Shown: positions 1-9,356, counted from the first letter of the stretch. The stretch is 64,000 nt of DNA from Nocardia nova SH22a (GCF_000523235.1 NZ_CP006850.1:3596001-3660000), one strand, 5' to 3'. Translations and numbers: made by a program. Notes: a model not told the origin generated them from the sequence alone.

Positions 1-728
1 ATGTCCTGACCGTTGACCCAGCGGGCCTGCCGAGAACCCAGGAAGGCGATGACGGGCACGATGTCGTCGACGGTGGCGTGGCGTCCGATCGTCGCCTTCA
101 CCGTGTCGAGCACGTCCTTGCCCATCGACGCCTCGAAATCGACGAGGATCGGGGTCTCGGTGGGCCCGGGACTCACCGTGTTCACGCGGATTCCGTACTT
201 CTGCCAGGCCACCGGCGCCAGCCGCTTGGCGAAGATGATCGCGGCCTGTTTCGAGGTGCTGTACACCGGATAGTTCGGGTCCTGCTCCGCCTGCCAGCGC
301 TCGACCTCCTCCGGGTCGGTCGTCGCGAGCAGTCCGGACAGCGCCTCCACGCGCTCCTGCCAGCCGAGCGCCGCGACCGAGGCGACGGTCACGATCGCAC
401 CGCCCTCGCGCAGCCGCGTCAGCATGCCCTCGGCCATCAGGCGCATGCCGAGGTAGTTCACCTTCAGGACGTCACCGGCCGGTGCGGTGCCGGGGACGCC
501 CGCGACGTAGGCCAGCAGATCCCAGCCGGGCTCGATGCGCTCGAGCAGCGCGGCGACGGCGGACGGGTCGCGCAGATCGCACTGCTCGTGCCGCGCGGCC
601 GGAGTGTCGTTGGGGCGCAAGTCGATTGCGAGCACATGATCGCCGCTGTCGTGGAAGTGCGCGGCGGTCGCGGCGCCGATCCCGGAGCCCGCCCCGACCA
701 CGATGACCTTGCGTTGATCGGATCCCAT
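1..728 (-). CDS. SDR oxidoreductase, 3-alpha-hydroxysteroid dehydrogenase-like (partial)
   Basis: Short-chain dehydrogenase/reductase running off the left edge; about 242 residues are present and roughly the last 20 are missing. The Rossmann glycine motif GAGSGIG lies at residues 12-18 and the catalytic YSTSK near residue 155. The usual NAG motif reads VAG, and there is an insertion before the active-site Tyr; both recall bacterial 3-alpha-hydroxysteroid dehydrogenase/carbonyl reductases. It probably oxidises or reduces an alcohol/ketone with NAD(P)H in the cytosol; the substrate is not known. It starts at the ATG at 728 and is divergent from the P450 at 877, with a candidate operator (771-789) between them. 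Confidence 0.85.
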   Translation of the reverse strand, partial: MGSDQRKVIVVGAGSGIGAATAAHFHDSGDHVLAIDLRPNDTPAARHEQCDLRDPSAVAALLERIEPGWDLLAYVAGVPGTAPAGDVLKVNYLGMRLMAEGMLTRLREGGAIVTVASVAALGWQERVEALSGLLATTDPEEVERWQAEQDPNYPVYSTSKQAAIIFAKRLAPVAWQKYGIRVNTVSPGPTETPILVDFEASMGKDVLDTVKATIGRHATVDDIVPVIAFLGSRQARWVNGQD

Positions 729-770
729 GAATTCCACCGTTCGGTTGCTGAAGATAGTTATAGAATACTT

Positions 771-789
771 GACAGTAAGCGCCACTATA
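771..789. promoter_or_regulatory. candidate TACNGTA-N5-TACNGTA operator (weaker copy)
   Basis: In the divergent SDR/P450 gap, GACAGTA (771-777) and CACTATA (783-789) are separated by 5 bp, giving the 12-bp centre spacing seen at the other sites of this window. A third degenerate half, TATAGAA (759-765), is in the same register. It is the weakest member of the set. Confidence 0.5.
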
Positions 790-876
790 AAGCACTCTGG
801 TGGCCGCCACAACGGACCGCCGCGGCTGCGTAACGGTCTGGTGGACATGGAGACCCGCATACCGAAAGAGTCGCTC

Positions 877-2112
877 ATGAGCATCCCCATCGTCGACGCC
901 GCCGCCAAGGTGCTGGCAACTCCTCGGTCCTATACGGACGAGGTGGCGCTGCACGCGGCACTGGCCGAATTGCGCGCCAAGGCGCCCGTCGCACGTGTGG
1001 AGGTGCCCGATTACAAGCCGTTCTGGGCGATCACCAAGCACGCCGACATACTCGCGGTCGAACGGGCCAACCAGCTGTTCACCAACTGGCCCCGGCCGGT
1101 GCTGATGACCGCCGCCTCGGACGAGATGCAGGCCGCCGTCGGCATCCGCACGCTGATTCACATGGACGACCCGCAGCACCGGGTCGTGCGCGCGATCGCC
1201 GCCGACTGGTTCAGCCCGAAGGCGATGAAGGCGATGGGCGAGCGTATCGAGCAGCTCGCCGTGCGCTACGTCGACGGAATGCGTGACGCGGGCGGGGAAT
1301 GCGATTTCGTGCAGGAGGTCGCGGTCAATTTCCCGCTGTATGTGATCATGTCGCTGCTCGGTGTTCCCGAGTCGGACTTTCCGCTGATGTTGAAGCTCAC
1401 CCAGGAGCTCATGGGCAGCGACGACGACGAATTCAAGCGCAGTGCGCCGGCCGACGAGGCGATGAACTCACTGGTCGAGTTGTTCCAGTACTTCCAGAAT
1501 CTGACGGCGCGGTGGCGCGAGCACCCGACCGGCGATCTGGGCTCGACGATCGCGAATGCCCGCGTCGACGGCGAGCCGCTGTCCGATATCGACACCATGT
1601 CCTACTACGCGATCATCGCCACCGCCGGTCACGACACGACCAGTAGCAGTATCTCCGGTGGTCTGCGTGCCCTGATCGAACATCCCGATCAGCGAGAACA
1701 CCTGCGCGACAACCTGGATCTGATGCCGCGGGCGACCGAGGAGATCATCCGCTGGGTCACTCCGGTCAAGGCGTTCATGCGAACCGCCGCCGAGGACACC
1801 ACCGTCAACGGAGTGCCGATCGCGTCCGGCGATTCCCTGCTGCTGTCCTACGCGTCGGCCAACCGCGACGAGGACGCCTTCGCCGATCCGTTCCGATTCG
1901 ATATCGAGCGGGAGCCGAACAAACACGTCGCCTTCGGTTTCGGCGTGCATTTCTGCCTGGGGGCGGGGCTGGCCCGTATGGAGATCAACAAGTTCTTCTC
2001 CGAATTGCTGCCGCGGCTGAAGTCCATCGAATTCAACGGTGAACCCGAACTCACCGCGACGACATTCGTGGGCGGACTCAAACACCTGCCGATCCGCTAC
2101 TCGCTGAGCTGA
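877..2112 (+). CDS. cytochrome P450
   Basis: Soluble bacterial class I-type P450 of 411 residues. The I-helix oxygen-activation motif AGHDTT is near residue 250, the K-helix ExxR (EIIR) near 289, and the heme-ligand Cys is at about residue 360 within FGFGVHFCLG. The ATG at 877 is preferred because GAAAGAG lies 6 nt upstream and it gives the usual family length; an in-frame ATG at 847 is possible. It should hydroxylate a hydrophobic substrate using electrons from a small redox protein. No ferredoxin gene is adjacent; the only small redox protein seen is the rubredoxin at 10296. It resembles P450s from actinobacterial steroid/terpenoid clusters, but I cannot assign a CYP family. Confidence 0.9.
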   Translation: MSIPIVDAAAKVLATPRSYTDEVALHAALAELRAKAPVARVEVPDYKPFWAITKHADILAVERANQLFTNWPRPVLMTAASDEMQAAVGIRTLIHMDDPQHRVVRAIAADWFSPKAMKAMGERIEQLAVRYVDGMRDAGGECDFVQEVAVNFPLYVIMSLLGVPESDFPLMLKLTQELMGSDDDEFKRSAPADEAMNSLVELFQYFQNLTARWREHPTGDLGSTIANARVDGEPLSDIDTMSYYAIIATAGHDTTSSSISGGLRALIEHPDQREHLRDNLDLMPRATEEIIRWVTPVKAFMRTAAEDTTVNGVPIASGDSLLLSYASANRDEDAFADPFRFDIEREPNKHVAFGFGVHFCLGAGLARMEINKFFSELLPRLKSIEFNGEPELTATTFVGGLKHLPIRYSLS

Positions 2113-2198
2113 TCGGCCGGTATCGACATGTGTATCGCACCGAATTCCGTTCGGGGCCCGAATTGCCGCACCGGCGGCCGATCCACTAGGACGCGCTG

Positions 2199-3695
2199 AT
2201 GACCGACACCCAAGCCTGGGGAGAAACACTCGCCGATCTCGAGCGGCGCCGTACGCGAGTGCGGGAGATGGGTGGCCCCGACCGGGTGGCCAAACATCGC
2301 GGCAAGGGCAAGCTGGACGCCCGGGCCCGCATCGAGCAACTGCTCGACCCGGGGACGTTCCAGGAGTTCGGCACGATGGTGGGCGGCGAGGTCGCCGCCG
2401 ATGCGATCGTGACCGGCTCCGGACTCGTCCACGGCCGTCCGGTGATGGTCGGCGCGGAGGACTTCACGACGCTGGCCGGAACCATCGCGCCCGGTAGCAA
2501 TTCCAAGCGCTATCGCCTCGCCGAACTCGCGGTGCGCAACCGGGTGCCGCTGGTGATGCTGCTGGAGGGGGCCGGCTTCCGGCCCACCGGCGATCACTAC
2601 GGCCGCACCCCGACCGATCTGCTGGCGCAGGCGCAGTGCTCGGGCAAGGTGCCCATGGTGACCGGGGTGATGGGGCCTTCGGCCGGACACGGCGCGCTGA
2701 TCGCGCCGGTGTCGGACTTCGCGGTGATGAGCCGCCACGGCGCCATCTTCACCGCCGGTCCGCCGGTGGTGAAAGTCTCTACGGGAGAGGATATTTCGAA
2801 GGAGGACCTGGGTGGCCCGGATGTCGCCCTGGCGAGCGGGCTGATCCACAACTTCGCCGAGACCGATGAGGAAGTACTCGAGCAGATCCGCCGCTATCTG
2901 TCCTACTTCCCGTCCAGCGCGTGGTCGTATCCGCCGACCTATCAGCCCGACGAGTCGACCGGATCCCGTGCGACGCCGGAATTGCTGGAGATCATCTCCC
3001 GCGACAACCGCCGCACCTACGACATGCGCACCGTGCTCGATGTGATCTTCGACGACACCGACTGGTTCGAGATCCAGCCGCGCTACGGCGAGGCCATCGT
3101 CTGCGCGCTGGCCCATCTGGGCGGGCACACGGTCGCCGTGGTCGCGAATCAGCCGCAGGTGCTGGCCGGATCGATCGACGTCGCCGCCGCGGACAAGGCG
3201 GCCCACTTCATCTCCGTCGCGGACTCGTTCCATCTGCCGATCATCTTCCTCGCCGACAATCCCGGCATGCTGCCGGGCGGCGAGTCCGAGCGTGACGGCG
3301 TATTGCGCAGCGGCGCAAGGATGTTCGTGGCGCAGACCGCCGCGACGACCATGAAACTGCATGTGACGCTGCGCAAGGCCTACGGCTTCGGGTCGATGGT
3401 GATGTCGCTGATCGGATTCGACAACCAGGTGGGCACCTTCGCCTATCCGGGCGCGACCATGGGCGCGATGAGTGCCGCGGCGCTGAGCAACGCCTCCCAT
3501 GCCGAGGCGGATCTGGAGGCCGAGCTGCAGGAGATGGAACTGCAAGCTTCGTACCATTCGGCCGAGCACATGGGTTTCGACGAACTCATCAGCCCCGCCG
3601 AGACGCGTAACGCACTGCTGGTGTCGCTGGAACGCGGGTTGTACGCGCGCCAGGCCGCCGCCGAACCGGTGGCGCGCACCACGATCATGCCCTGA
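2199..3695 (+). CDS. acyl-CoA carboxylase carboxyltransferase (beta) subunit
   Basis: Biotin-dependent carboxyltransferase of 498 residues, homologous to propionyl-/methylcrotonyl-CoA carboxylase beta chains. The N-terminal region KHRGKGKLDARARIEQLLD and the two crotonase-fold halves (about 1-240 and 250-498) are recognisable, with the C-terminal glycine-rich oxyanion-hole region around FLADNPGMLPG. It transfers CO2 from carboxy-biotin to an acyl-CoA. No biotin carboxylase/BCCP alpha subunit lies in the window, so it must borrow one or act otherwise. ATG start with AGGACG upstream. First gene after the P450 in what looks like one long operon to 11758. Confidence 0.9.
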   Translation: MTDTQAWGETLADLERRRTRVREMGGPDRVAKHRGKGKLDARARIEQLLDPGTFQEFGTMVGGEVAADAIVTGSGLVHGRPVMVGAEDFTTLAGTIAPGSNSKRYRLAELAVRNRVPLVMLLEGAGFRPTGDHYGRTPTDLLAQAQCSGKVPMVTGVMGPSAGHGALIAPVSDFAVMSRHGAIFTAGPPVVKVSTGEDISKEDLGGPDVALASGLIHNFAETDEEVLEQIRRYLSYFPSSAWSYPPTYQPDESTGSRATPELLEIISRDNRRTYDMRTVLDVIFDDTDWFEIQPRYGEAIVCALAHLGGHTVAVVANQPQVLAGSIDVAAADKAAHFISVADSFHLPIIFLADNPGMLPGGESERDGVLRSGARMFVAQTAATTMKLHVTLRKAYGFGSMVMSLIGFDNQVGTFAYPGATMGAMSAAALSNASHAEADLEAELQEMELQASYHSAEHMGFDELISPAETRNALLVSLERGLYARQAAAEPVARTTIMP

Positions 3696-3756
3696 CCAGG
3701 ACGGAACCGGGCATGCGATATCTCGCGCAACCTGATGTGGAAAAGGGAGGGCTTCG

Positions 3757-5403
3757 TTGACCGAATGGAGTATCGGGGCCGTCTTCGACGCGGTCGCCGC
3801 CGCGGTGCCCGACAGGACCATGACCATCTGCGGTGACCGCCGCCGGAGCTTCGGCGCGGCGGCGGAACGTACCCGCCGCTTCGCGAATTTCCTGGCGCGG
3901 CGCGGATTCGGTGCGCACACACCGCGTGCGCGGCTACCCCGCTGGGAGTGCGGACAGGACCGCGTCGCCCTGCTGATGCACAACAACGAGTACCTCGATG
4001 TGATGCTCGGCTGCCTCAAAGCCCGCGTCATACCGGTCAACGTCAACCCGCACTACACCGCCGCCGAGGTCCGCGACCTGCTGGCCTACCTGCGTCCTCG
4101 CGGCATCGTCTACGACCGCGGGTTCGGGCCGGTGGTGGCCGAGGCCCGGCCCGACGGGGTGGAACTGCTGATCTCGGTCGAGGACGGCAGCGGCGCAACC
4201 GAACTCGCCGACGCCGTCACCGTCGAAGACGCCGTTTCCCAGGGCGACGCCGACACGGTCATCGAAACCTCGCCGGACGATCTGGTGATCCTGTGCACCG
4301 GCGGCACCACCGGTCGCCCCAAGGGCGTGCTGTGGCGTCAGGGCGATATGTACGTCTCGTCGATGAACGGGGCCGACCACGAGTCGGCGGATCCGCTGCG
4401 CGAACTCGCGAAAATGACCGGGCACGTCTGGTTCGCGGCCAGTCCGCTGTCGCATGCGGCCGGGATCTGGACGGCGTTCGCGGGTCTGCTGGCCGGGCAG
4501 ACCATCCTGCTCTACGACGACCGTATCGGCTTCGATCCACACCTCGCCCTGGCCACCGCCGAGCGGGAACGGGCGGCGCTCATGACGATCGTGGGCGACG
4601 CGTATGCCGGGCCGCTGGTGCGCGCCCTGCGGGAGCATTCCTACGATCTGTCGGCGTTGCTCGCCATCGGAACGGGTGGCGCCGCGACCAATCCGGTCCA
4701 CAAACACGAACTGCTGGAACGGATTCCGCACGCGTACGTGGTCGAGGGGTACGGCTCTTCGGAAACCGGCGGTATGGGTTTCGGGCGCAGCACCCGGGGC
4801 GCCGAGGTCGAGGCGTTCGCGCCGATGCCCGGTGGCACCGCGGTGTCGCACGACCGGACCAGATTCCTCACCCCGGGCGGGACCGAGGTCGGCTGGGCGG
4901 CACGCACCGGCCGCGTGCCCCTGGGCTATCTGGACGACCGGGAGGCCACCGAGCGTACGTTCCCCGAGATCGACGGGGTGCGGATGGCGATTCCGGGCGA
5001 CCGGGCCACCCTCGACGCCGACGGAAACCTGCGCCTGCTCGGCCGCGACGCCCTCGTGGTCAACACCGGCGGCGAGAAGGTGTTCGTCGAAGAGGTCGAA
5101 GAGGTCCTGCGCGCCCAGCCGGGGATCGGCGACGCGCTGGTGGTGGGCAGGCCGAGCCCGCGCTGGGGACAGGAGGTGGTCGCGCTGGTGTGCGCCGCCC
5201 AGGCCGATCCTCCCGGCGAGGCGGATCTGCGCGCGGCCTGCCGAACCCGGCTGGCCGGATTCAAGGTGCCGAAGGCGATCTTCTTCGTGCCCGAGATCCG
5301 CCGCATGGGTAACGGTAAGCCCGATTACCGCTGGGCCGCACGGCAAGCCGAGTACGGCGTCGCCGAGGACACACCGGGTCTGTCTCGCGACATCGGGGCA
5401 TGA
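3757..5403 (+). CDS. acyl-CoA synthetase, FadD19/FadD17-like
   Basis: ANL-superfamily acid:CoA ligase of 548 residues. The phosphate-binding loop CTGGTTGRPKG is at about 180-190, the A5-type GYGSSETGG near 330, and the C-terminal catalytic-Lys motif GKPDYRW near 520. Length and the terminal GKPDYRW motif match actinobacterial FadD19-type enzymes that activate branched sterol side-chain acids. TTG start at 3757, supported by AAAGGGAGG ending 6 nt upstream. It forms acyl-AMP and then acyl-CoA in the cytosol, feeding the dehydrogenases that follow. Steroid specificity is an inference from resemblance only. Confidence 0.9.
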   Translation: MTEWSIGAVFDAVAAAVPDRTMTICGDRRRSFGAAAERTRRFANFLARRGFGAHTPRARLPRWECGQDRVALLMHNNEYLDVMLGCLKARVIPVNVNPHYTAAEVRDLLAYLRPRGIVYDRGFGPVVAEARPDGVELLISVEDGSGATELADAVTVEDAVSQGDADTVIETSPDDLVILCTGGTTGRPKGVLWRQGDMYVSSMNGADHESADPLRELAKMTGHVWFAASPLSHAAGIWTAFAGLLAGQTILLYDDRIGFDPHLALATAERERAALMTIVGDAYAGPLVRALREHSYDLSALLAIGTGGAATNPVHKHELLERIPHAYVVEGYGSSETGGMGFGRSTRGAEVEAFAPMPGGTAVSHDRTRFLTPGGTEVGWAARTGRVPLGYLDDREATERTFPEIDGVRMAIPGDRATLDADGNLRLLGRDALVVNTGGEKVFVEEVEEVLRAQPGIGDALVVGRPSPRWGQEVVALVCAAQADPPGEADLRAACRTRLAGFKVPKAIFFVPEIRRMGNGKPDYRWAARQAEYGVAEDTPGLSRDIGA

Positions 5404-5406
5404 CGG

Positions 5407-5481
5407 ATGACCGGCTCGCACAGCACACACGAATTCTTCGCCGACCGGACCGCGCGCGAGGCGCGCCGGAATCAGGAGTAA
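5407..5481 (+). CDS. possible 24-residue small protein between fadD and acyl-CoA dehydrogenase
   Basis: A short frame starts 3 nt after the ligase stop and ends 5 nt before the dehydrogenase ATG at 5487, filling the gap exactly. Its third codon positions are about 88% G/C, as expected for a coding frame here, whereas the alternative upstream extension of the dehydrogenase frame is only about 55%. The predicted peptide begins MTGSHSTHEFFADRTARE and is basic at its end. It may be a true microprotein or a translational-coupling leader. No homologue is recognised. Confidence 0.4.
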   Translation: MTGSHSTHEFFADRTAREARRNQE

Positions 5482-5486
5482 GAGGT

Positions 5487-6533
5487 ATGGACCGCTACGA
5501 ACTGCGCCGCCAGGACTACAGCCTGTCGGAAGACCAGACGGAACTGCAGGCCGTCTACGCGAAATTCTTCCGGACCCGCAGCCCACTCGATGTGGTGCGG
5601 GCCGCCGAGGCGACGGGTTTCGACAAGAACCTGTGGGAACAACTGTGCGCCACCGGCGCCACCACCATGGCGCTGCCCGAATCCGCGGGCGGCGACGGCG
5701 CCGGTCTGGTCGAGCTCACGCTCGTCGCGGAGGAACTCGGCCGGACCATCGCACCGGTGCCGTGGATCGACCACGTGGTCACGAGCCGATTGCTGGCGGG
5801 CCTGGACGCGCTGGGCGCCGATCACTCGGCCGATATCGCCGAGGGCCGCCGCATCGTCGCACTGGACGCGCGGCTGGATGCGGCCCCCGGGCCGCGGCTG
5901 ATCCCGTCGGGCGCGGTCGCCGACGACATCGTGGTGCGCGACGGTGACGATATCGTCGTGCTGGGCTTCGACACTCGTCCGGCGAGGGTCGACAACATCG
6001 GGCGACTGCCGATGGCCTGGGTCGATCCGGCCGCGGCCGATCGGCGTACCGTCGTGGCCTCCGGCGCGCGGGCGGTGGCGAGCTACGAGTTCGCGCTCGA
6101 CGAATGGCGGGTGCTGACGGCGGCCGCGCTGGTCGGCATGGTGGAGGAAACACTCACCGTGGCAGCGGAATTCGCCAAGAACCGGTACACGATGGGTGTA
6201 CCGATCTCGACGTTGCAGGGTATCTCGCACCCGCTGGCCAATATCGCGATCTTCGTCCAGGGCGGGCGCAATCTCGCCCGGCGCGCGGCGTGGTTCCTCG
6301 ACAACGAACCCGAGGTGCAGCGCGGTCTCGCGGCAGCGGCATTCGTCTACGCGACCGAGGAAGCGGCGAAGGCGGCGACGACGGCCGTCCATGTGCAGGG
6401 CGGTCTGGGGGTCAGCGCGGAATCGGCGTCCTCGGCGTATCTGCTGCGCGCGCGAGGCTGGCCGCTCGCGGCAGGAGACCCGGGCGCCAGTGCGGTCCGG
6501 GTCGCGCGACTGTTCGCGACCACCCCGAACTAG
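5487..6533 (+). CDS. acyl-CoA dehydrogenase subunit (heteromeric FadE type)
   Basis: 348-residue acyl-CoA dehydrogenase-fold protein, shorter than the usual 380-400. Where homotetrameric members have the catalytic YEGT Glu, this protein reads AGDPGAS, and its FAD-contact motifs are weak. This is the pattern of the non-catalytic partner in alpha2-beta2 dehydrogenases such as ChsE1-ChsE2, and the next gene is a full-length partner. The ATG at 5487 is chosen for its AAGAGG ribosome site. An in-frame ATG at 5400 overlapping the ligase stop exists, but its extension has poor codon bias. Confidence 0.85.
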   Translation: MDRYELRRQDYSLSEDQTELQAVYAKFFRTRSPLDVVRAAEATGFDKNLWEQLCATGATTMALPESAGGDGAGLVELTLVAEELGRTIAPVPWIDHVVTSRLLAGLDALGADHSADIAEGRRIVALDARLDAAPGPRLIPSGAVADDIVVRDGDDIVVLGFDTRPARVDNIGRLPMAWVDPAAADRRTVVASGARAVASYEFALDEWRVLTAAALVGMVEETLTVAAEFAKNRYTMGVPISTLQGISHPLANIAIFVQGGRNLARRAAWFLDNEPEVQRGLAAAAFVYATEEAAKAATTAVHVQGGLGVSAESASSAYLLRARGWPLAAGDPGASAVRVARLFATTPN

Positions 6534-6598
6534 CGGCATCCACGCAGCGCCGCAGCCGTCGAATCGGGCCGCCGCGCATCAGATTTCAGGAGATACCG

Positions 6599-7783
6599 AT
6601 GGATTTTTCACTGGTCGAGCTGTCCCCGGAGGACGCGGCGTTCCGCGACCGCCTGCGGACGTTCCTCGACACCCATGTCACCGACGAGGTGCGCCGGCGC
6701 GACCGCGAGACCGGTGACAACTTCGACGAGGGCGTGCATCTGGCGATGGGAGCCGACGGCTGGCTGGCGGCCGAGTTGGACCCCGCCGCGCTGACCCGGG
6801 TGCGGCGGCGGATCTGGGATCTGGAACGCCGCCGGGTCCACGTCCCGTGGGTCACCTGGGGCACCACCGCCATCGTCACCGAATCGGTGCGCGACTTCGG
6901 TTCGCCGGAGGTCCAGGCCGAGGTGCTGCCGCGGGTGGCCACCGGCGAGGTGCGATTCTGCCTGGGCTACACCGAACCCGAGGGCGGATCCGACATCGCC
7001 ATGTGCAAGACGCGGGCCGTGCGCGACGGTGATCAGTGGGTGATCAACGGCTCCAAGATGTTCACCACCGGCGCGCACAACTGCCAGTACGTCTTCCTGA
7101 TCACCAACACCGATCCGGAAGCGCGAAAGCACAAGAGTCTCACCATGTTCCTGGTTCCGCTCGATACCCCGGGCATCGAGATCCAGGCCGTCTGGACCGT
7201 CGACGGGGATCGCACCAACATCGTGTACTACTCCGATGTCCGCGTCGACGACAAATACCGGCTCGGCGAGGTGAACAACGGCTGGCAGGTGCTGATGGCC
7301 CCGCTGGCCCACGAGCACGGGGTCACCGACGCCGCCGCCGACGGGCTCGACGACGTCTCGATCATGATTCACCAGGGCACCATGGTGGCGCGTGCGATGG
7401 ATCGCGTCACCGAGGCCGCGGGTCGGCCCGGACCGGACGGCCGCAGGCCGGTCGACGACGGATCGGTCGCCTATCGGCTCGGCCGCAGCATCGCCCGGAT
7501 GGAGGCCGCGCTGGCGACACCGAACATGTTCGGCCGGGTAGCGCTGGCGCAGGCCATCCGGGATATCGCACCCGATCTGATGGATGTGCTGGGCGCCGCG
7601 GCGGCCCTGCCGATCGACGCCGAGGGCGCGGTGGCCGACGGCGGTACGGAGTACGTCTACCGCTGGGCGCCGCTGCTCGGCATCTACGGCGGCACGCTCG
7701 AGGTGTTCCGCAACATGATCGCCCAGCACGTACTCGGCCTGGGCCGGCCGAATTATTCCCCGCCGAAGGCGAAGGCGAGCTGA
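6599..7783 (+). CDS. acyl-CoA dehydrogenase subunit (heteromeric FadE type)
   Basis: 394-residue acyl-CoA dehydrogenase: N-terminal helical domain, a beta-domain FAD/substrate region around LGYTEPEGGSDIA (about 120-135), and a C-terminal helical domain with IYGGTLEVFRNMIAQ. The position normally holding catalytic Glu (YEGT) is Gly; the Glu in PLAHEHG (about 240) may serve as base, as in IVD/FadE29-type enzymes. It probably pairs with the preceding 348-residue subunit to desaturate a bulky acyl-CoA. TCAGGAG lies 6-7 nt before the ATG at 6599. Confidence 0.9.
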   Translation: MDFSLVELSPEDAAFRDRLRTFLDTHVTDEVRRRDRETGDNFDEGVHLAMGADGWLAAELDPAALTRVRRRIWDLERRRVHVPWVTWGTTAIVTESVRDFGSPEVQAEVLPRVATGEVRFCLGYTEPEGGSDIAMCKTRAVRDGDQWVINGSKMFTTGAHNCQYVFLITNTDPEARKHKSLTMFLVPLDTPGIEIQAVWTVDGDRTNIVYYSDVRVDDKYRLGEVNNGWQVLMAPLAHEHGVTDAAADGLDDVSIMIHQGTMVARAMDRVTEAAGRPGPDGRRPVDDGSVAYRLGRSIARMEAALATPNMFGRVALAQAIRDIAPDLMDVLGAAAALPIDAEGAVADGGTEYVYRWAPLLGIYGGTLEVFRNMIAQHVLGLGRPNYSPPKAKAS

Positions 7784-7814
7784 GCCGGGTGGATCGCTAC
7801 CGCCAGGAGGACAT

Positions 7815-9356
7815 GTGAGCGAGACAGTCAGTGAAACCCACACTTCCAGTGTGGAATTGGGGCGCGCCGCGGCCGCGCGGGCGGAATCTCGCATGCTGGT
7901 CGACGGGGAGCTGGTCGCCTCCGCAACGGGCGCGGAGTTCGACAATCTGAACCCGGCCACCGGCGCGGTTCTGGGCGCCACCGCCGCGGCGAGCGCCGAG
8001 GACATGCTGCGCGCCATCGCCGCGGCGCGGCGTGCGTTCGATGAGACCGCCTGGTCCACCGACAAGGCGTTCCGGCGGCGTTGCCTGGAGCAGCTGCAGG
8101 CCGGTCTCGAGGCCGAAGCCCAGGAATTGGGCGAGGAACTGATCGCCGAGGCCGGCTGCCCCTCGATGACCCTGCGCAATGCTCAGCTGGACTGGCCGCT
8201 GGCGCAATCGCTGCGCTATCCGGCACAGCTGATCGACGACTTCGCCTGGGAACGGGTGCTCGACGGCGGCGGGCTGTTCGGCGACCGCAACCAGCGAACG
8301 GTGGTGCAGGAGCCGGTCGGCGTGGTCGCGGCGATCTGCCCGTCCAACTTCCCGATCGAGGTCGTGCTCAACAAGCTGGGGCCCGCCCTGGCCGCGGGAA
8401 ACACCGTGGTGCTCAAACCGGATCCCAACACCCCGTGGAACGCGACTCGGCTGGGCCGGATCATCGCCGAGCACACCGATATTCCGCCCGGGGTCGTCAA
8501 CGTCGTACCCACGCCGTCGAACGACGTGGCCGCGCTACTGGGCACCGACCCCCGGGTGGACATGGTCTCGTTCACCGGATCGACCGAGGTCGGCCGCACC
8601 CTGACCCGCGTCGGCGCCGACACCATGAAACGAGTGTTCCTCGAACTGGGCGGCAAATCGGCACTGGTGGTACTGGAAGACGCCGATCCTGTTGCGGCAC
8701 TGCGCAGTGCGAGCGGCGTGTGCGTGCACGCCGGGCAGGCCTGTGCCGCCACCACCCGGATGCTGGTGCACCGGTCGCGGTTCGACGAGATGGTCGCAGG
8801 CGTCGCGGCGGCGTTCGAGTCGATTCCCGTGGGTGATCCCGTCCTGCAGCACACGCTGGTCGGGCCGGTGATCAGCGCCGCCCAGCGCGCGCGGGTGCTG
8901 GACGCGTGCGAGCGCGCCGTCACCGACGGCGCGCGCCTGGTCACCGGCGGCGGGGAGGTCGGCGGGCTGCCGGAGCATCTGCGTGGCGGTTACTACGTGC
9001 GGCCGACCGTCTTCGCCTGCGAGGATTCGAGCCTGCCGATCGCCCAGGAGGAGATCTTCGGGCCGGTGCTGGTCATGATCCCGTTCTCCGACGACGAGGA
9101 GGCGGTGCGGATCGCCAACGACAGCGCCTACGGCCTCGCCGGGGCGGTGTTGTCGGCGTCCACCGAGCGCGCGATGGGCATCGCCCGGCGGCTGCGCACC
9201 GGATCGGTCGGTGTCAACGGCGGCATGTTCTACGGCGCCGACGCGCCCTTCGGCGGCTACAAGAACAGCGGTGTCGGCCGCCAATGCGGCCTCGAGGGGT
9301 TTCAGCAGTATCTCGAGACCAAGACCATCGGCTGCCGGATTCCCCGTCAGCACTGA
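7815..9356 (+). CDS. aldehyde dehydrogenase
   Basis: NAD(P)-dependent aldehyde dehydrogenase superfamily enzyme of 513 residues. The general-base Glu (about 277) is in LELGGKSALV and the nucleophilic Cys (about 310) in GQACAATTR; the coenzyme motif FTGSTEVGR lies before them. It should convert an aldehyde made by the upstream oxygenase/alcohol dehydrogenase steps into the acid that the FadD activates. GTG start at 7815 with CCAGGAGG 4 nt upstream. An out-of-frame ATG at 7813 is ignored because it is followed at once by TGA. Confidence 0.93.
   Translation: MSETVSETHTSSVELGRAAAARAESRMLVDGELVASATGAEFDNLNPATGAVLGATAAASAEDMLRAIAAARRAFDETAWSTDKAFRRRCLEQLQAGLEAEAQELGEELIAEAGCPSMTLRNAQLDWPLAQSLRYPAQLIDDFAWERVLDGGGLFGDRNQRTVVQEPVGVVAAICPSNFPIEVVLNKLGPALAAGNTVVLKPDPNTPWNATRLGRIIAEHTDIPPGVVNVVPTPSNDVAALLGTDPRVDMVSFTGSTEVGRTLTRVGADTMKRVFLELGGKSALVVLEDADPVAALRSASGVCVHAGQACAATTRMLVHRSRFDEMVAGVAAAFESIPVGDPVLQHTLVGPVISAAQRARVLDACERAVTDGARLVTGGGEVGGLPEHLRGGYYVRPTVFACEDSSLPIAQEEIFGPVLVMIPFSDDEEAVRIANDSAYGLAGAVLSASTERAMGIARRLRTGSVGVNGGMFYGADAPFGGYKNSGVGRQCGLEGFQQYLETKTIGCRIPRQH

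Noticed and set aside
727..876. Upstream start for the first P450
   Set aside because: It would place the promoter and operator inside the coding region and gives an N terminus unlike P450s.
2097..4046. 649-codon open frame on the minus strand
   Set aside because: It lies antisense to the carboxyltransferase and ligase genes, has Arg/His-rich low-complexity translation and no motif; a by-product of GC bias.
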